NCBI GenBank assembly: GCA_041391665.1
Contig: JAWKNO010000002.1
Location: 1,116,001 to 1,180,000 of the forward strand
Direction of reading: 5' to 3'
DNA: 64,000 nt
Source of the DNA: Bacteroidia bacterium
GTDB lineage: Bacteria > Bacteroidota > Bacteroidia > J057
Position 1 is the stretch's first letter, and each line of letters opens with the position of its first letter. The notes under the pieces are model-generated. The model saw only the letters and a list, made by a program, of their open reading frames with translations, searched no databases and was not told the DNA's origin. Made by a program: the position numbers and the translations under genes. Shown here piece after piece: positions 24,341 to 32,958 of this stretch.

Positions 24341-24746
24341 ATTCCAAAAAATAACCGGAATCCAGTTGTTTTAATCCAACTGTAGGATGGTTATAAAGGT
24401 AAGCCCAACAATAAAGCGTTTCGCCCGCTGTCTTGACTGGAATCACTTTGCGGGTAAAAAGACTTTGCTCTGGTGCCTGGGGGACGTAGCCTTCATACGT
24501 GTCCAACACTTCAAAAACCTCTTCAGGATGAAGAATGGAATAGATTTCCCCAAAAACCTGCTGATTGATTTCCGGTAAAAAGACTGCACCCGGGTAAAAA
24601 TCAACTTTAAAGAGTTTTCCGCGCATAGAACCTTCACCTACAAAAGTACTTTTTGACTTAAGATAAGCAGACATGGGATTTTCAGTATCGCGGAGCAAGG
24701 TACCATAGACAAAAAGTTTGTCAGACTTTTTAAGCAATTCTGTCAT
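24339..24746 (-). CDS. Gamma-glutamylcyclotransferase family protein
   Basis: 135 residues with the AIG2/GGCT signature near the N-terminus (LFVYGTLLRDTENPMSAYL) and the catalytic-type Glu region in VFEVLDTYEGY. The family cleaves gamma-glutamyl amides to pyroglutamate. The ATG overlaps the stop codon of the upstream amidase gene by one base, so they are translated from one mRNA. Substrate unknown. Confidence 0.85.
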   Translation of the reverse strand: MTELLKKSDKLFVYGTLLRDTENPMSAYLKSKSTFVGEGSMRGKLFKVDFYPGAVFLPEINQQVFGEIYSILHPEEVFEVLDTYEGYVPQAPEQSLFTRKVIPVKTAGETLYCWAYLYNHPTVGLKQLDSGYFLE

Positions 24747-25645
24747 TAGTCTCCTACAATCATATTGGGCCGGTAAACAGGAATATTATCATACCCATCT
24801 CTTTCTATCTGTAAAATTGCTGCTATATGTGCATCGGCAATTTTTTGGCGAACTTCATCCGTCATAAGTGCGCGAGCCTGCGTGCGGTCTGTATAAAAAC
24901 CATTCTCGGTCAACACAGCAGGCATTTGCGGAACCCGGAGTACCGTGAAAATTTTCCGGCTGTTTGGTTGGTGACTTTTTATCCCTCTGTCAGACCAGTT
25001 GGGCAGTTTTTTCATAAGTTCTCTTTGGAAAGCTGAAGCCAGGCGAATGCCCGAGCTGCTTCCCGGATAATACCAGGACTCAATGCCCGTAAATCCATCA
25101 GCCCACGCACTCATGCCAAATGCATTGGAGTGAACAGAGAGGAATATTTTTGGCAATCCCATAGGGGAAACCTTTTCATTGGCGCGTACGGATCTGCCTG
25201 TTGTAAAGGCATCAATATCCACTTCAGGCACGACATTAAAATATTGGACCCCACAGGCATCCAGTTGTTCCATGATTCGGCGTACGATATCCCGGTTAAA
25301 TTCCCACTCTTCGAATCTGGTTCCATCTTCAAAGAAAGGAGATCTTTTGCCTTCCTGGAGTCTGCCATGTCCGTTGTCAAGGCACCAAAGGAAACGGGGG
25401 TGCGTGATTTCAAAAACAGGTGAATCACTATTTGCCCCGTCACCATCGGTTTCTATTACCTCCGAAATTTCAAGGCCAAAGCCTCTGCTTCTTTGAGAAG
25501 CCTCAGGATTTTCCTCAATAAATATGATATGTTCATCCTGAATGTCAGAGGCATCTTCAGGGCCATCATACAGATCTTCTGTATTTCTGACAGATGATTC
25601 CAGTCCAAATAATCCGGCAAAAAATCGGCGAATAGCTTCCAGCAT
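24746..25645 (-). CDS. N-acetylmuramoyl-L-alanine amidase (Amidase_3)
   Basis: 299 residues. A ~95-residue acidic N-terminal part without a clear signal peptide is followed by an Amidase_3 domain: zinc ligands in LDNGHGRL, EEWEFNRDI and LSVHSNAFG, and the catalytic Glu in LTENGFYTD (~265). These enzymes cut the bond between MurNAc and the peptide stem of peptidoglycan. The missing signal peptide suggests a non-classical location or intracellular turnover. It forms a two-gene operon with the cyclotransferase, which could together process cell-wall peptides (inference). Confidence 0.85.
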   Translation of the reverse strand: MLEAIRRFFAGLFGLESSVRNTEDLYDGPEDASDIQDEHIIFIEENPEASQRSRGFGLEISEVIETDGDGANSDSPVFEITHPRFLWCLDNGHGRLQEGKRSPFFEDGTRFEEWEFNRDIVRRIMEQLDACGVQYFNVVPEVDIDAFTTGRSVRANEKVSPMGLPKIFLSVHSNAFGMSAWADGFTGIESWYYPGSSSGIRLASAFQRELMKKLPNWSDRGIKSHQPNSRKIFTVLRVPQMPAVLTENGFYTDRTQARALMTDEVRQKIADAHIAAILQIERDGYDNIPVYRPNMIVGD

Positions 25646-25670
25646 AGATGATCAAATTGCGGCGTAAGTC

Positions 25671-25678
25671 CAAATATA
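25671..25678 (-). promoter_or_regulatory. Probable -7 box upstream of the amidase gene
   Basis: Minus-strand TATATTTG, a perfect TAnnTTTG box, 26 bp upstream of the start codon. The -33 region is weak (TTT at 20-bp spacing). Confidence 0.4.
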
Positions 25679-25727
25679 GCCAAAATTGCAATAGTTGGAA
25701 ATATTTAGCCAATAAATCCTTTCGGAT

Positions 25728-26570
25728 TTACCAACCACCAGAGCCGCCGCCGCCGCCGAAACTACCACCACCAAATCCACCAAAATCGCCGCCGCCGCCA
25801 AATCCTCCACCACCGCCGAATCCTCCGCCTCCGCCACCAAATCCACCGCCCCAGAATATAATACCGCTGCCGCCTCTGCGACCTCTGCCGCCGCCTCCGT
25901 TACCGCCACCTCTGCTGAGGATGACAAATAAAACGATGATGATAATCAGCACAACCAGCCTCGAAGCATCTACTGTATCACGGGAAGTCGGCTTGTTGTA
26001 ATAGTTGCGAAGTAATGGGCCGGTATCGTATTCGCCCCTGGCCGTTTTGGCCAATATGTCAACAGCTTTATAAATACCGCCGTAAAAATCATTCTGACGA
26101 AAAGCCGGTTGCATGACCTCAGAGATGATGCTGGTCGCAAGAATATCCGGTATCGCCCCCTCCAGCCCATAACCAACTTCTATCCTGATTTTTCGAATGC
26201 CGGGGTAAATCGCAACGAGTACCCCGTTGTTTTGCTCTGCACCTCCTACGCCCCAATGCTGGGCCAGCGCAACCGTATAGGTTTCGATGGTTTCATCTTC
26301 CGGAAGTCGAAGCGTAGCAACAGATATTTCGTTGGAAGTGGTTTGTGCAAACTCCGTAAGATAGGCATTCAACTGCTGTTCCTGATCATGGGTAAGTATG
26401 TCTTCAAAATCATTGACAAACCCAAGCGGTTCCGGAAACGTCTGTGCAAACAGCCCGGAAGAAAACACCGGTACCAGGAAAAGCAGGGAGAATAGGATTC
26501 GGGAGAAAGGGGTTAAAACCAGATTGTGCCTTTTTGTGCTTTCCCCCGAATCATCGCTACAATTTTTCAT
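25728..26570 (-). CDS. TPM-domain membrane protein with Gly-rich tail
   Basis: 280 residues: a signal peptide (FSLLFLVPVFSSGLFAQT), a TPM/DUF477 domain (FVNDFEDILTHDQEQQLNAYL, NGVLVAIYPGIRKIRIEVGYGLEGAIPD), one transmembrane helix (LVVLIIIIVLFVIL, ~210-225) and a Gly-rich low-complexity tail (GGGFGGGG repeats ending GGSGGW). TPM proteins occur in pairs with LemA in many bacteria; here the LemA gene lies immediately upstream (1-bp overlap at 26570). An envelope stress role is inferred from that pairing. Confidence 0.85.
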   Translation of the reverse strand: MKNCSDDSGESTKRHNLVLTPFSRILFSLLFLVPVFSSGLFAQTFPEPLGFVNDFEDILTHDQEQQLNAYLTEFAQTTSNEISVATLRLPEDETIETYTVALAQHWGVGGAEQNNGVLVAIYPGIRKIRIEVGYGLEGAIPDILATSIISEVMQPAFRQNDFYGGIYKAVDILAKTARGEYDTGPLLRNYYNKPTSRDTVDASRLVVLIIIIVLFVILSRGGGNGGGGRGRRGGSGIIFWGGGFGGGGGGFGGGGGFGGGGDFGGFGGGSFGGGGGSGGW

Positions 26571-27169
26571 TACTCAAAACTTACTTTCGGTGCAGCCTCG
26601 GTACCCGCTTGCGCTTCGAAATAGGCTACATCATCAAAGTTGAAGAAGTTGGCAAAAATATTAGAAGGAAACTTCTTGATATAGGTATTGTATTCGCGGG
26701 CGACATCGTTAAACTTTTTCCGTTCAACGGAAATTCGGTTTTCGCTGCCTTCCAGCTCTACAATCAGCGCTTTGAAGTTCTCATTTGCCTTGAGTTCGGG
26801 GTAACTTTCAGCGACAGACATCAGCCTTGAAAGGGTCTGCCCCAGTTGGTTTTGTGCTTCAGAAAAACGTTCCATCATTTTGGGGTCTTCCAGCACTTCT
26901 TTGGTTACGGTAATCTGGCCTACTTTGGCCCGCGCTTCTGCGACGCCATTCAATGTGGATTGTTCAAAGTTTGCGTATCCTTTGGCGGTTTCAACGATAT
27001 TTGGAATAAGGTCGGCCCGACGCTGATATACGTTTTGCACCTGCCCCCATTGGGCGTCAACTTCTTCCTGAAGTTCTACCATCCGGTTGTAATTGCTTTT
27101 GCCGGTGAAATAACCACATCCACCCAAAAATAAAACCAGTACCAAAAAAATAATTCCTATCCTTTGCAT
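26570..27169 (-). CDS. LemA family protein
   Basis: 199 residues. An N-terminal helix and lipobox-like segment (IIFLVLVLFLGGCGYFTG, Cys18) is followed by the LemA four-helix bundle: YNRMVELQEEVDAQWGQVQNVYQRRADLIPNIVETAKGYA, and ENRISVERKKFNDVAREYNTYIKKFPS later. It is coupled to the TPM gene by overlapping stop and start. LemA proteins are membrane-anchored with a cytoplasmic or periplasmic bundle; the exact function is unclear. Confidence 0.9.
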   Translation of the reverse strand: MQRIGIIFLVLVLFLGGCGYFTGKSNYNRMVELQEEVDAQWGQVQNVYQRRADLIPNIVETAKGYANFEQSTLNGVAEARAKVGQITVTKEVLEDPKMMERFSEAQNQLGQTLSRLMSVAESYPELKANENFKALIVELEGSENRISVERKKFNDVAREYNTYIKKFPSNIFANFFNFDDVAYFEAQAGTEAAPKVSFE

Positions 27170-27273
27170 ATGTCTTGTTGTTGATTTTTTTTGTTAAAAT
27201 TAGTATTGAATCAATACGAACTGATTTATAATAAGGATTCAGTCTCAGTGCCCAAAGTTGGAATTCATTTCAA

Positions 27274-28176
27274 CTAAAACCAAATCTCCTGCGCCAGGCG
27301 AAAAGTATTACAGTGTGCTTCCACAATATCTCTTATATGGTACGAATAACCGCCGCCCAGAGATATGACAACGGGAAGCTCATTTTCGTGACAAAGTTTT
27401 AATACGTAGGCATCTCTTTGTTTGCAACCTTCCCGGGTACAGGAAAGTTTCCCAAGTCTGTCTGTGCTCAATATGTCCACCCCGGAGAGGTAAAAGACCA
27501 TATCGGGTTCGGTTTCCTGTAGCAGCCGGGGAAGCGTGTTTTTGAGGGTTTGAAGATACTCTTCGTCTCTGGTGAAAGGGTTCAGACCGATATCGAGATC
27601 TGACTTTTCTTTTTGCAAAGGGTAATTGGCTTCACAGTGCATGCTGAAAGTGAAAACCCGTGGTTCATGCTGAAATATTGCAGCAGTGCCATTTCCCTGA
27701 TGAACATCCAGGTCGACGATGAGTGCCCGTTGAATATGATTATTGGCAAGCAGCCAGTTTGCTGCGATGGCGATATCGTTGAGCAGGCAGAATCCTTCTC
27801 CTCTGTCTGCAAACGCATGATGTGTGCCCCCCGCACCGTTGATAGCAACCCCATACTTCATTGCAAACAATGTGTTTTGAATGGTACCATTGGTAATGGA
27901 AAAACTTCTGCGGATCAGTTGGGGAGAAAGGGGGAAGCCGGTTCTTCTGATCTCTTTGGGGGTAAGTAGCTGATTTTGAAGTTTATTCAGATAATCTTCT
28001 GCATGTGTGAGCAAAATATCTTCTCTCTCGGCAAAGCCCGGGTTGTACAGGTTTTCTTCTGTGATCGTCCCTTCATATAGTAGCTGCTCCGGAATGAGGT
28101 TGTATTTTTCCATAGGGAATCGATGCCCCTCGGGAAGCGGATGACGATAGAGGTCTGACCAGGCAATTTTCAGCAT
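27274..28176 (-). CDS. Histone-deacetylase-family hydrolase
   Basis: 300 residues from the ATG at 28176 (MLKIAWSDLYRHPLPEGHRFP, the usual N-terminus); the 26 extra upstream codons are not family-like. The HDAC/AcuC-type core shows GGTHHAFADRGEGFCLLND, the metal ligands in VDLDVHQGNGTAAIF, MVFYLSGVDIL and SLGGGYS. The family hydrolyses acetyl-lysine or acetylpolyamine amides with zinc. The bacterial substrate is unknown. It is divergent from the DUF2807 gene. Confidence 0.88.
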   Translation of the reverse strand: MLKIAWSDLYRHPLPEGHRFPMEKYNLIPEQLLYEGTITEENLYNPGFAEREDILLTHAEDYLNKLQNQLLTPKEIRRTGFPLSPQLIRRSFSITNGTIQNTLFAMKYGVAINGAGGTHHAFADRGEGFCLLNDIAIAANWLLANNHIQRALIVDLDVHQGNGTAAIFQHEPRVFTFSMHCEANYPLQKEKSDLDIGLNPFTRDEEYLQTLKNTLPRLLQETEPDMVFYLSGVDILSTDRLGKLSCTREGCKQRDAYVLKLCHENELPVVISLGGGYSYHIRDIVEAHCNTFRLAQEIWF

Positions 28177-28283
28177 ACAGCGTTGTGAAGATTTTTCAGG
28201 TAAAACTTGAAAATTATTAGTTTGTTTCCAACCTGTAGTGTTTTGCCAAGTCATTTAATTATAATTCGTTTAAAAAAAATATT

Positions 28284-29015
28284 ATGCGACGATTTCTGCG
28301 AATGCTATTCTACGGAACACTGATCCTGATCGGCATCGGCGTTTATTTTGCCAAAAAAAATAAGAAAGACGAAGTAAAAGGAAATGGAACTGTATCCATT
28401 GAGCAACGAGATGTGTTACCTTTTAATGCGATTCGGGTCAGCGGAGCTTTTGAAGTGGTGCTGAATCAGGGAGATACCTATTCTGTTGAAGTTGAAACTG
28501 ATGGGAATCTTCAGGAAAATATTGTTGCGGAAGTGCACGATGAAGTTCTGGAAATTCAAACAACCGGGAATATTGGAAATTTTTCCAGAATGAAAGTTGT
28601 GGTTACCTCAGCCGCATACAATAAGGTTCATACTTCTGGTGGGGTATCGCTTAGTTCTGGTACCCAGTTGAATGGCGAATCACTCGAGATCAAAGCTTCC
28701 GGTGCGTCGAAAGTCAATCTCAACGTAATGATGGAATCTATCCACACTGATTTTTCAGGTGCCGGCGATGTTACCCTCTCGGGTGAGGCGGGGGTAACGA
28801 CGGTAGATATTTCGGGTGCCGGTAAGCTGAAGGCATTCGAACTTAAGACACATGAAATGAGTATCTCAATCAGTGGTGCAGGTTATGCAGAGGTAAATAC
28901 TGACCAGAAACTGGATGTCAACGTATCCGGTGCAGGTAAAGTGCGCTACAAAGGTAATCCTGCAGAAGTAAAAGAAAATATTTCCGGTGCAGGTGTGGTA
29001 GAGGCTGAAGGCTGA
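28284..29015 (+). CDS. DUF2807 (head GIN domain) protein
   Basis: 243 residues with an N-terminal membrane anchor (MLFYGTLILIGIGVYFAKK) and a parallel beta-helix-like DUF2807 domain. The recurring SGAG motifs (FSGAGDVTLSG, ISGAGKLKAF, ISGAGYAEVN, VSGAGKVRYKG, ISGAGVVEAEG) mark successive turns, and VSGAFEVVLNQGD opens the domain as usual. Putative adhesin-like envelope protein common in Bacteroidota; function unknown. Its stop codon abuts the convergent hydrolase stop. Confidence 0.85.
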   Translation: MRRFLRMLFYGTLILIGIGVYFAKKNKKDEVKGNGTVSIEQRDVLPFNAIRVSGAFEVVLNQGDTYSVEVETDGNLQENIVAEVHDEVLEIQTTGNIGNFSRMKVVVTSAAYNKVHTSGGVSLSSGTQLNGESLEIKASGASKVNLNVMMESIHTDFSGAGDVTLSGEAGVTTVDISGAGKLKAFELKTHEMSISISGAGYAEVNTDQKLDVNVSGAGKVRYKGNPAEVKENISGAGVVEAEG

Positions 29016-29969
29016 TCAACTACCTTCTGCAAAGTCAATTGCGCGCTGTTCTGACCAATAGATATTTGCCTTTCCCGGCGTATAAAACCCCACATGACCC
29101 CCGTCGTGTGGGGTTTCCATATAAAAATACCTGCTGTTTCGGGCTTCTTCTTCCGGAAAACAGGCGGGGGTAAGAAACGGGTCATTCTGCGCATTGACGA
29201 GGAGTGTGGGTATCCTGATTCCGGGGATAAACTGTTTGCAGGAGGATTGGGTATAATAGTCATCTGCATCAGCAAAACCGTGAATCGGTGCAGTAATGGC
29301 ATTGTCAAACATCCGGAAGTTTTTGAGTTTTTCCGGGTCGCCTGCCAGTTTCATCATGGAGGGTTTTTGCCTGACTTTTTTTCTCAGTCTGATCATAAAC
29401 CGCTGCCGGTAGATATAGTTTTCCCGGCGGTCCAGTTTGGCCGAACTGGAAGCAAGGTCGCAGGGAACGGAAAAAGCGACAGCATGTGTGATTTCCGCAG
29501 GAATAGATGCGCCCTTTTCCCCCAGATATTTCAGCAGCACATTTCCTCCCAGGCTGAATCCGGCGATGACAATTCTTTTGTACCCCATGAAAACGGCATG
29601 CCTGATCACAAAATCGAGATCGCCGGTTTCTCCGCTGTGATAGGCGCGGGTAAGAAGGTTGGGCGTTCCCCCGCAGCCCCGAAAATTCAGGGCAAGGCCA
29701 TCCCAGCCGTATTGGCGGAAGGTATGGATTATGCCCGGAATGTATTTGGACTGGCTGCTGCCTTCGAGTCCGTGGAGGGCAATCAGCAGTCGGGGAGCGC
29801 CCTGCCTTACCCAGTCGAGGTCGAGGAAGTCGCCATCAGGAGTAGGGAGTACTTCCCGCACATAGCTTACATCTGCCATAGGGCGCACGAGGTTGGGGAA
29901 GATGGTTTGCGCATGGGGGTTGGACAGCCACCAGGGAGAGCGGTACGAGGAGGTTGAAATCAGCGGCAT
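29016..29969 (-). CDS. YheT-like alpha/beta hydrolase
   Basis: 317 residues from the ATG at 29969 (MPLISTSSYRSPWWLSNPHAQTIFPNL). The frame stays open to 30146 only because it runs into a remnant of the pilin-like repeat, so that longer start is rejected. Features: LIALHGLEGSSQSKYIPG (oxyanion loop), nucleophile Ser in IAGFSLGGNVLLKYLG, Asp in NAQNDPFLTP and the late His in PHDGGHVGFY. YheT/ABHD-type hydrolases act on esters; the physiological substrate is unknown. Confidence 0.88.
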   Translation of the reverse strand: MPLISTSSYRSPWWLSNPHAQTIFPNLVRPMADVSYVREVLPTPDGDFLDLDWVRQGAPRLLIALHGLEGSSQSKYIPGIIHTFRQYGWDGLALNFRGCGGTPNLLTRAYHSGETGDLDFVIRHAVFMGYKRIVIAGFSLGGNVLLKYLGEKGASIPAEITHAVAFSVPCDLASSSAKLDRRENYIYRQRFMIRLRKKVRQKPSMMKLAGDPEKLKNFRMFDNAITAPIHGFADADDYYTQSSCKQFIPGIRIPTLLVNAQNDPFLTPACFPEEEARNSRYFYMETPHDGGHVGFYTPGKANIYWSEQRAIDFAEGS

Positions 29970-30061
29970 GAGAAAATAGCAGTTCAGTTGTCTTTCCGGA
30001 ATCAAAATTAAGAGAATATTCTTATCCGGAATAGAAAAGTAGCCCATAAAACCAAAGATGC

Positions 30062-30176
30062 CCCTGCACATGAAAAAGACCCAACAATCCCCAGGGTGGA
30101 GAAGCATCAATTGATAGTGATTAACCAGAATATACCCACCTGGCACGTAGCCATAAGGTAATCATGATCCTACGTG
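30062..30176 (-). repeat. Compressed pilin-like gene remnant and hairpin repeat
   Basis: The first ~37 bases (cccctgcacatgaaaaagac...) equal an internal piece of the gene at 6013-6891 (around 6601-6638). They are joined directly to the piece encoding GGYILVNHYQL (6779-6830 region), so the middle has been deleted. It is followed by CACGTAG (30144-30150) and CTACGTG (30170-30176) arms enclosing the tagccataaggtaa motif also seen near 3171. Confidence 0.6.
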
Positions 30177-30305
30177 GTTCAATCCCGACTCTGTTCAAAG
30201 ATTACAAGGGTCAGTTTGTGCAAATGGTTATAGACAATGCTCGAAATGCCTCCGCCCATTTACTTTATTTCTACGTTCTTATTATCTTTCCCGAAAACAG
30301 ATCAA

Positions 30306-31061
30306 ATGACAAAACGTTTTGAAAATCAGGTGGCACTGGTAACCGGCGGTGCCAGGGGTATCGGTGCGGGTATCGGAGAGCGACTGGCCGCCGAAGGCGC
30401 CCGTGTGATTTTATGGGATATTTTGCCCGATATTCTAAATGAAGCCTGTGCAGAAATGAGCCAAAGAGGCCTGTCTGTATCTGGAATGGCCATCGACATA
30501 ACAGATGAGGAACAGGTGAAATCAGCTTTCGCTACTATATTTGATACCTGGGGCCGGCTGGATATTGTGGTCAACAGTGCAGGTATTATCGGCCCCTCCT
30601 CGACAAAAATTACAGAGTACAGCTATGCCGATTTCCGCAATGTGGTGGATGTGAACCTGAATGCCTCTTTTCTGATTACCAAGTATGCTATTCCCTATAT
30701 GAAGCCGCGAAATTATGGTCGGATTTTATTGATAGCCTCCATTGGTGGAAAGGAGGGAAACCCCGGAATGGCTGGCTATGCTGCCAGTAAATCAGGCGTA
30801 ATAGGGCTGGTAAAGGGAATTGGGAAAGAATATGCCGGAACGGGAATAACCGTAAATGGTATTGCCCCGGCAGTGATTTCTACCCCCATGAACCTCGATA
30901 CCGATCCGCAGATGTTGCAGTATATGGTGGATAAAATACCGATGAAAAGACTGGGAACCGTAGAGGAAGTGGCCTCTCTGGCCGCATGGATCGTATCTCC
31001 GGAAGCGAGTTTCAACACCGGATTTGTATTTGACCTTTCCGGTGGGCGGGCGACGTACTGA
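30306..31061 (+). CDS. SDR-family NAD(P)-dependent oxidoreductase (FabG-like)
   Basis: 251 residues from the ATG at 30306 (MTKRFENQVALVTGGARGIG); the 23 upstream codons are not family-like. Classical SDR features: cofactor loop TGGARGIGAGIG (~14), NSAGIIG (~92), catalytic Ser in LIASIGG (~142) and YAASK (~155). The GLVKGIGKEYAGTGITVNGIAPA segment is typical of 3-oxoacyl-ACP reductase/FabG-like enzymes. The true substrate cannot be read from the sequence. It converges with the barrel gene, with a 6-bp gap. Confidence 0.88.
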   Translation: MTKRFENQVALVTGGARGIGAGIGERLAAEGARVILWDILPDILNEACAEMSQRGLSVSGMAIDITDEEQVKSAFATIFDTWGRLDIVVNSAGIIGPSSTKITEYSYADFRNVVDVNLNASFLITKYAIPYMKPRNYGRILLIASIGGKEGNPGMAGYAASKSGVIGLVKGIGKEYAGTGITVNGIAPAVISTPMNLDTDPQMLQYMVDKIPMKRLGTVEEVASLAAWIVSPEASFNTGFVFDLSGGRATY

Positions 31062-31067
31062 AACCGG

Positions 31068-32243
31068 CTAAAAGCTGAGCTTTATCCTGAAAAACAGGGA
31101 AGCAGCCAGGCTCCGGAAGTCGTTTTGTACTTCCATAAAAAACAATTGCCCCACCAGGTCGATATCCCAGTTTTCTTTGATAGAGTAGGTGAGGGTGGGA
31201 ATCCCGGCTACAAGGTTGTTCTGGGGCGAATAAATCACTACGCCGCTGGCAGAAAAAAGCGGGGTGATACTTCCCGAGCCCTGTGCCACAAATGCCCATT
31301 CTACCGGAAAAAGGTTTTTAGCTGAAACGGTAAGGTTTGAGTTGAATAATCCGCCGCTTCCGCCAAGTCCACCCGCTTTTCCTGCCGAATTGTACAAAAA
31401 TGCGCCGCTGAGATAAATGCCGTTACCAAAAAGATAGTCGGCAGTTGCCGAAACCCCCAGCGACTGAACCGAATCGGGAGAAGGCGCCATCGGCACAAAC
31501 CAGGTGGCTTCTCCTTTAAACCCGATTTGTCCAAGATTGCCCGCCCAACCTGTACCCAGTGCTAGATCTCCTTTGTAATAACCTCCCAAAACCTGTACGT
31601 CGTAACCCCGTGCATTAAATTTATACATGGCGGCGCCTACCGATTCTTCAATGTTTTTGGCGGGGGCAAAGGCCACTTCAGCCGAAGAAAGTACTCCGGG
31701 GTAATAGGTAACTCTGACGGCATCACTTCCCGGCCTTTCTTCATAGTCAAAATCGAGAAAGTTGAAGGCATTAAACAGGTCGTTGGGATTCCAGACGAGG
31801 TTTACCCCCCAGTTGATCCGCTGACGACCGACCCGCGCCTCCCATTTTCCGGAAGAATAATCGACATACGCCCGGTCAATGATCGAATGAACGAGTATGG
31901 CATCGCCTTCATGCCACCGGACCGAAAGATCAACAAGTCCGTTGTACTGGTCGATGAGGTCTCCATAGTTGGGGGTGAAACGCACTTGCTCACCGTAAAA
32001 AATACGGTTTCGCGCTTCTACAGCGACGGTCCAGTGGTCATTGGGGAAATACCTGAAGTTGAGCCGGTTGTGAATCAGGTTATTGGTCAGGGGATCAGCA
32101 AATGTATCCAAACCGGAAAAAGAGACCGTTTGGAGAAATTTTATATAGCCGCTAAGGGTAATTTTTTCGGTGGAGTCGTTCTGGGCACTGGCATTAAAAA
32201 TAGCCAGAAAAATACCCAGAACGAACAGATAGTAACGTTTCAT
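31068..32243 (-). CDS. Outer-membrane beta-barrel protein of the LolA/FtsX operon (DUF1302-like)
   Basis: 391 residues with a signal peptide (LFVLGIFLAIFNASAQ) and many alternating strands ending in FFRIKLSF, a barrel terminus with C-terminal Phe. The segment GKWEARVGRQRINWGVNLVW followed by NPNDLFNAFNFLDFDYEERPG resembles DUF1302-type barrels, which often sit beside LolA-like proteins and transporters. It begins 2 bp after the ABC ATPase stop, so it is the last gene of a six-gene operon starting at 37452. A trans-envelope role is inferred from the operon. Confidence 0.7.
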   Translation of the reverse strand: MKRYYLFVLGIFLAIFNASAQNDSTEKITLSGYIKFLQTVSFSGLDTFADPLTNNLIHNRLNFRYFPNDHWTVAVEARNRIFYGEQVRFTPNYGDLIDQYNGLVDLSVRWHEGDAILVHSIIDRAYVDYSSGKWEARVGRQRINWGVNLVWNPNDLFNAFNFLDFDYEERPGSDAVRVTYYPGVLSSAEVAFAPAKNIEESVGAAMYKFNARGYDVQVLGGYYKGDLALGTGWAGNLGQIGFKGEATWFVPMAPSPDSVQSLGVSATADYLFGNGIYLSGAFLYNSAGKAGGLGGSGGLFNSNLTVSAKNLFPVEWAFVAQGSGSITPLFSASGVVIYSPQNNLVAGIPTLTYSIKENWDIDLVGQLFFMEVQNDFRSLAASLFFRIKLSF

Positions 32244-32245
32244 AA

Positions 32246-32929
32246 TCAGGACTTGGTTATATCGCTGACAATTTTTCCATCTTCCAGGGTAATTACCCTT
32301 CGGGCTCTGTCGATCACCCGCTGGTCATGGGTAGAAAATACAAAAGTGATATTTTCCTTTTTGTTGAGGTCCGCCATGATGTCAAGCAGGTTGGAGGTGG
32401 AGGCAGAATCGAGGTTCGCAGTGGGTTCGTCGGCAAGAATAAATCCGGGTTTGGAAGCGAGTGCTCTGGCGACCGCTACGCGCTGCTGTTGCCCTCCCGA
32501 CATTTGGTTGGGGCGGTTGTTGGTCCTGTCTCCAAGGCCTACAGCTTCTAGCAGCTCGGTTACCCGTGCATCGCGCTCTTCTTTTGAGCGGTTTTGGAGT
32601 AGCATCACAAATTCTACATTTTCTTTGGCGGTAAGTACCGGAATCAGGTTATATGACTGAAATACAAAGCCAATATTCTTGAGTCTGAAGTCGATCAGTT
32701 CGTTATTGCTGAGTTGGGAAATGTCTGTTCCATTGACAATGATCTGGCCCGATGAGGGTCTGTCCAGGCCGCCAATGATATTGAGAAGGGTGGTTTTTCC
32801 TGAGCCGGAAGGGCCTACGATGGCAGTAAATTCGCCTTCTTCAATGGCGATGCTTACATTGTCCACCGCATGTACAGGAACAACGCCTTCGTAGATTTTA
32901 TCGATATGGATGGTTTCTATGACTTTCAT
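32246..32929 (-). CDS. ABC transporter ATP-binding protein (LolD/MacB type)
   Basis: 227 residues: Walker A GPSGSGKTTLLN (~40), Q-loop VFQSYNLIP, signature MSGGQQQRVAVARAL (~143), Walker B FILADEPTANLD and a switch His in FSTHDQR. This is the LolD/MacB/FtsE class, which partners with FtsX-type permeases that do not span for classical import. Three such permeases lie directly upstream in the same operon, one ATPase serving several permeases. Confidence 0.93.
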   Translation of the reverse strand: MKVIETIHIDKIYEGVVPVHAVDNVSIAIEEGEFTAIVGPSGSGKTTLLNIIGGLDRPSSGQIIVNGTDISQLSNNELIDFRLKNIGFVFQSYNLIPVLTAKENVEFVMLLQNRSKEERDARVTELLEAVGLGDRTNNRPNQMSGGQQQRVAVARALASKPGFILADEPTANLDSASTSNLLDIMADLNKKENITFVFSTHDQRVIDRARRVITLEDGKIVSDITKS

Positions 32930-32958
32930 TTTGCTGATAAATAAGAGATGAGTATATA

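Noticed and set aside
25728..25860. Gly-rich tail of the TPM protein as a DNA repeat element
   Set aside because: The repetition follows from the GGGFGGGG protein sequence, a normal feature of this family.
29094..29957. Plus-strand frame of 287 codons opposite the hydrolase
   Set aside because: Antisense to a complete alpha/beta hydrolase with all catalytic motifs.
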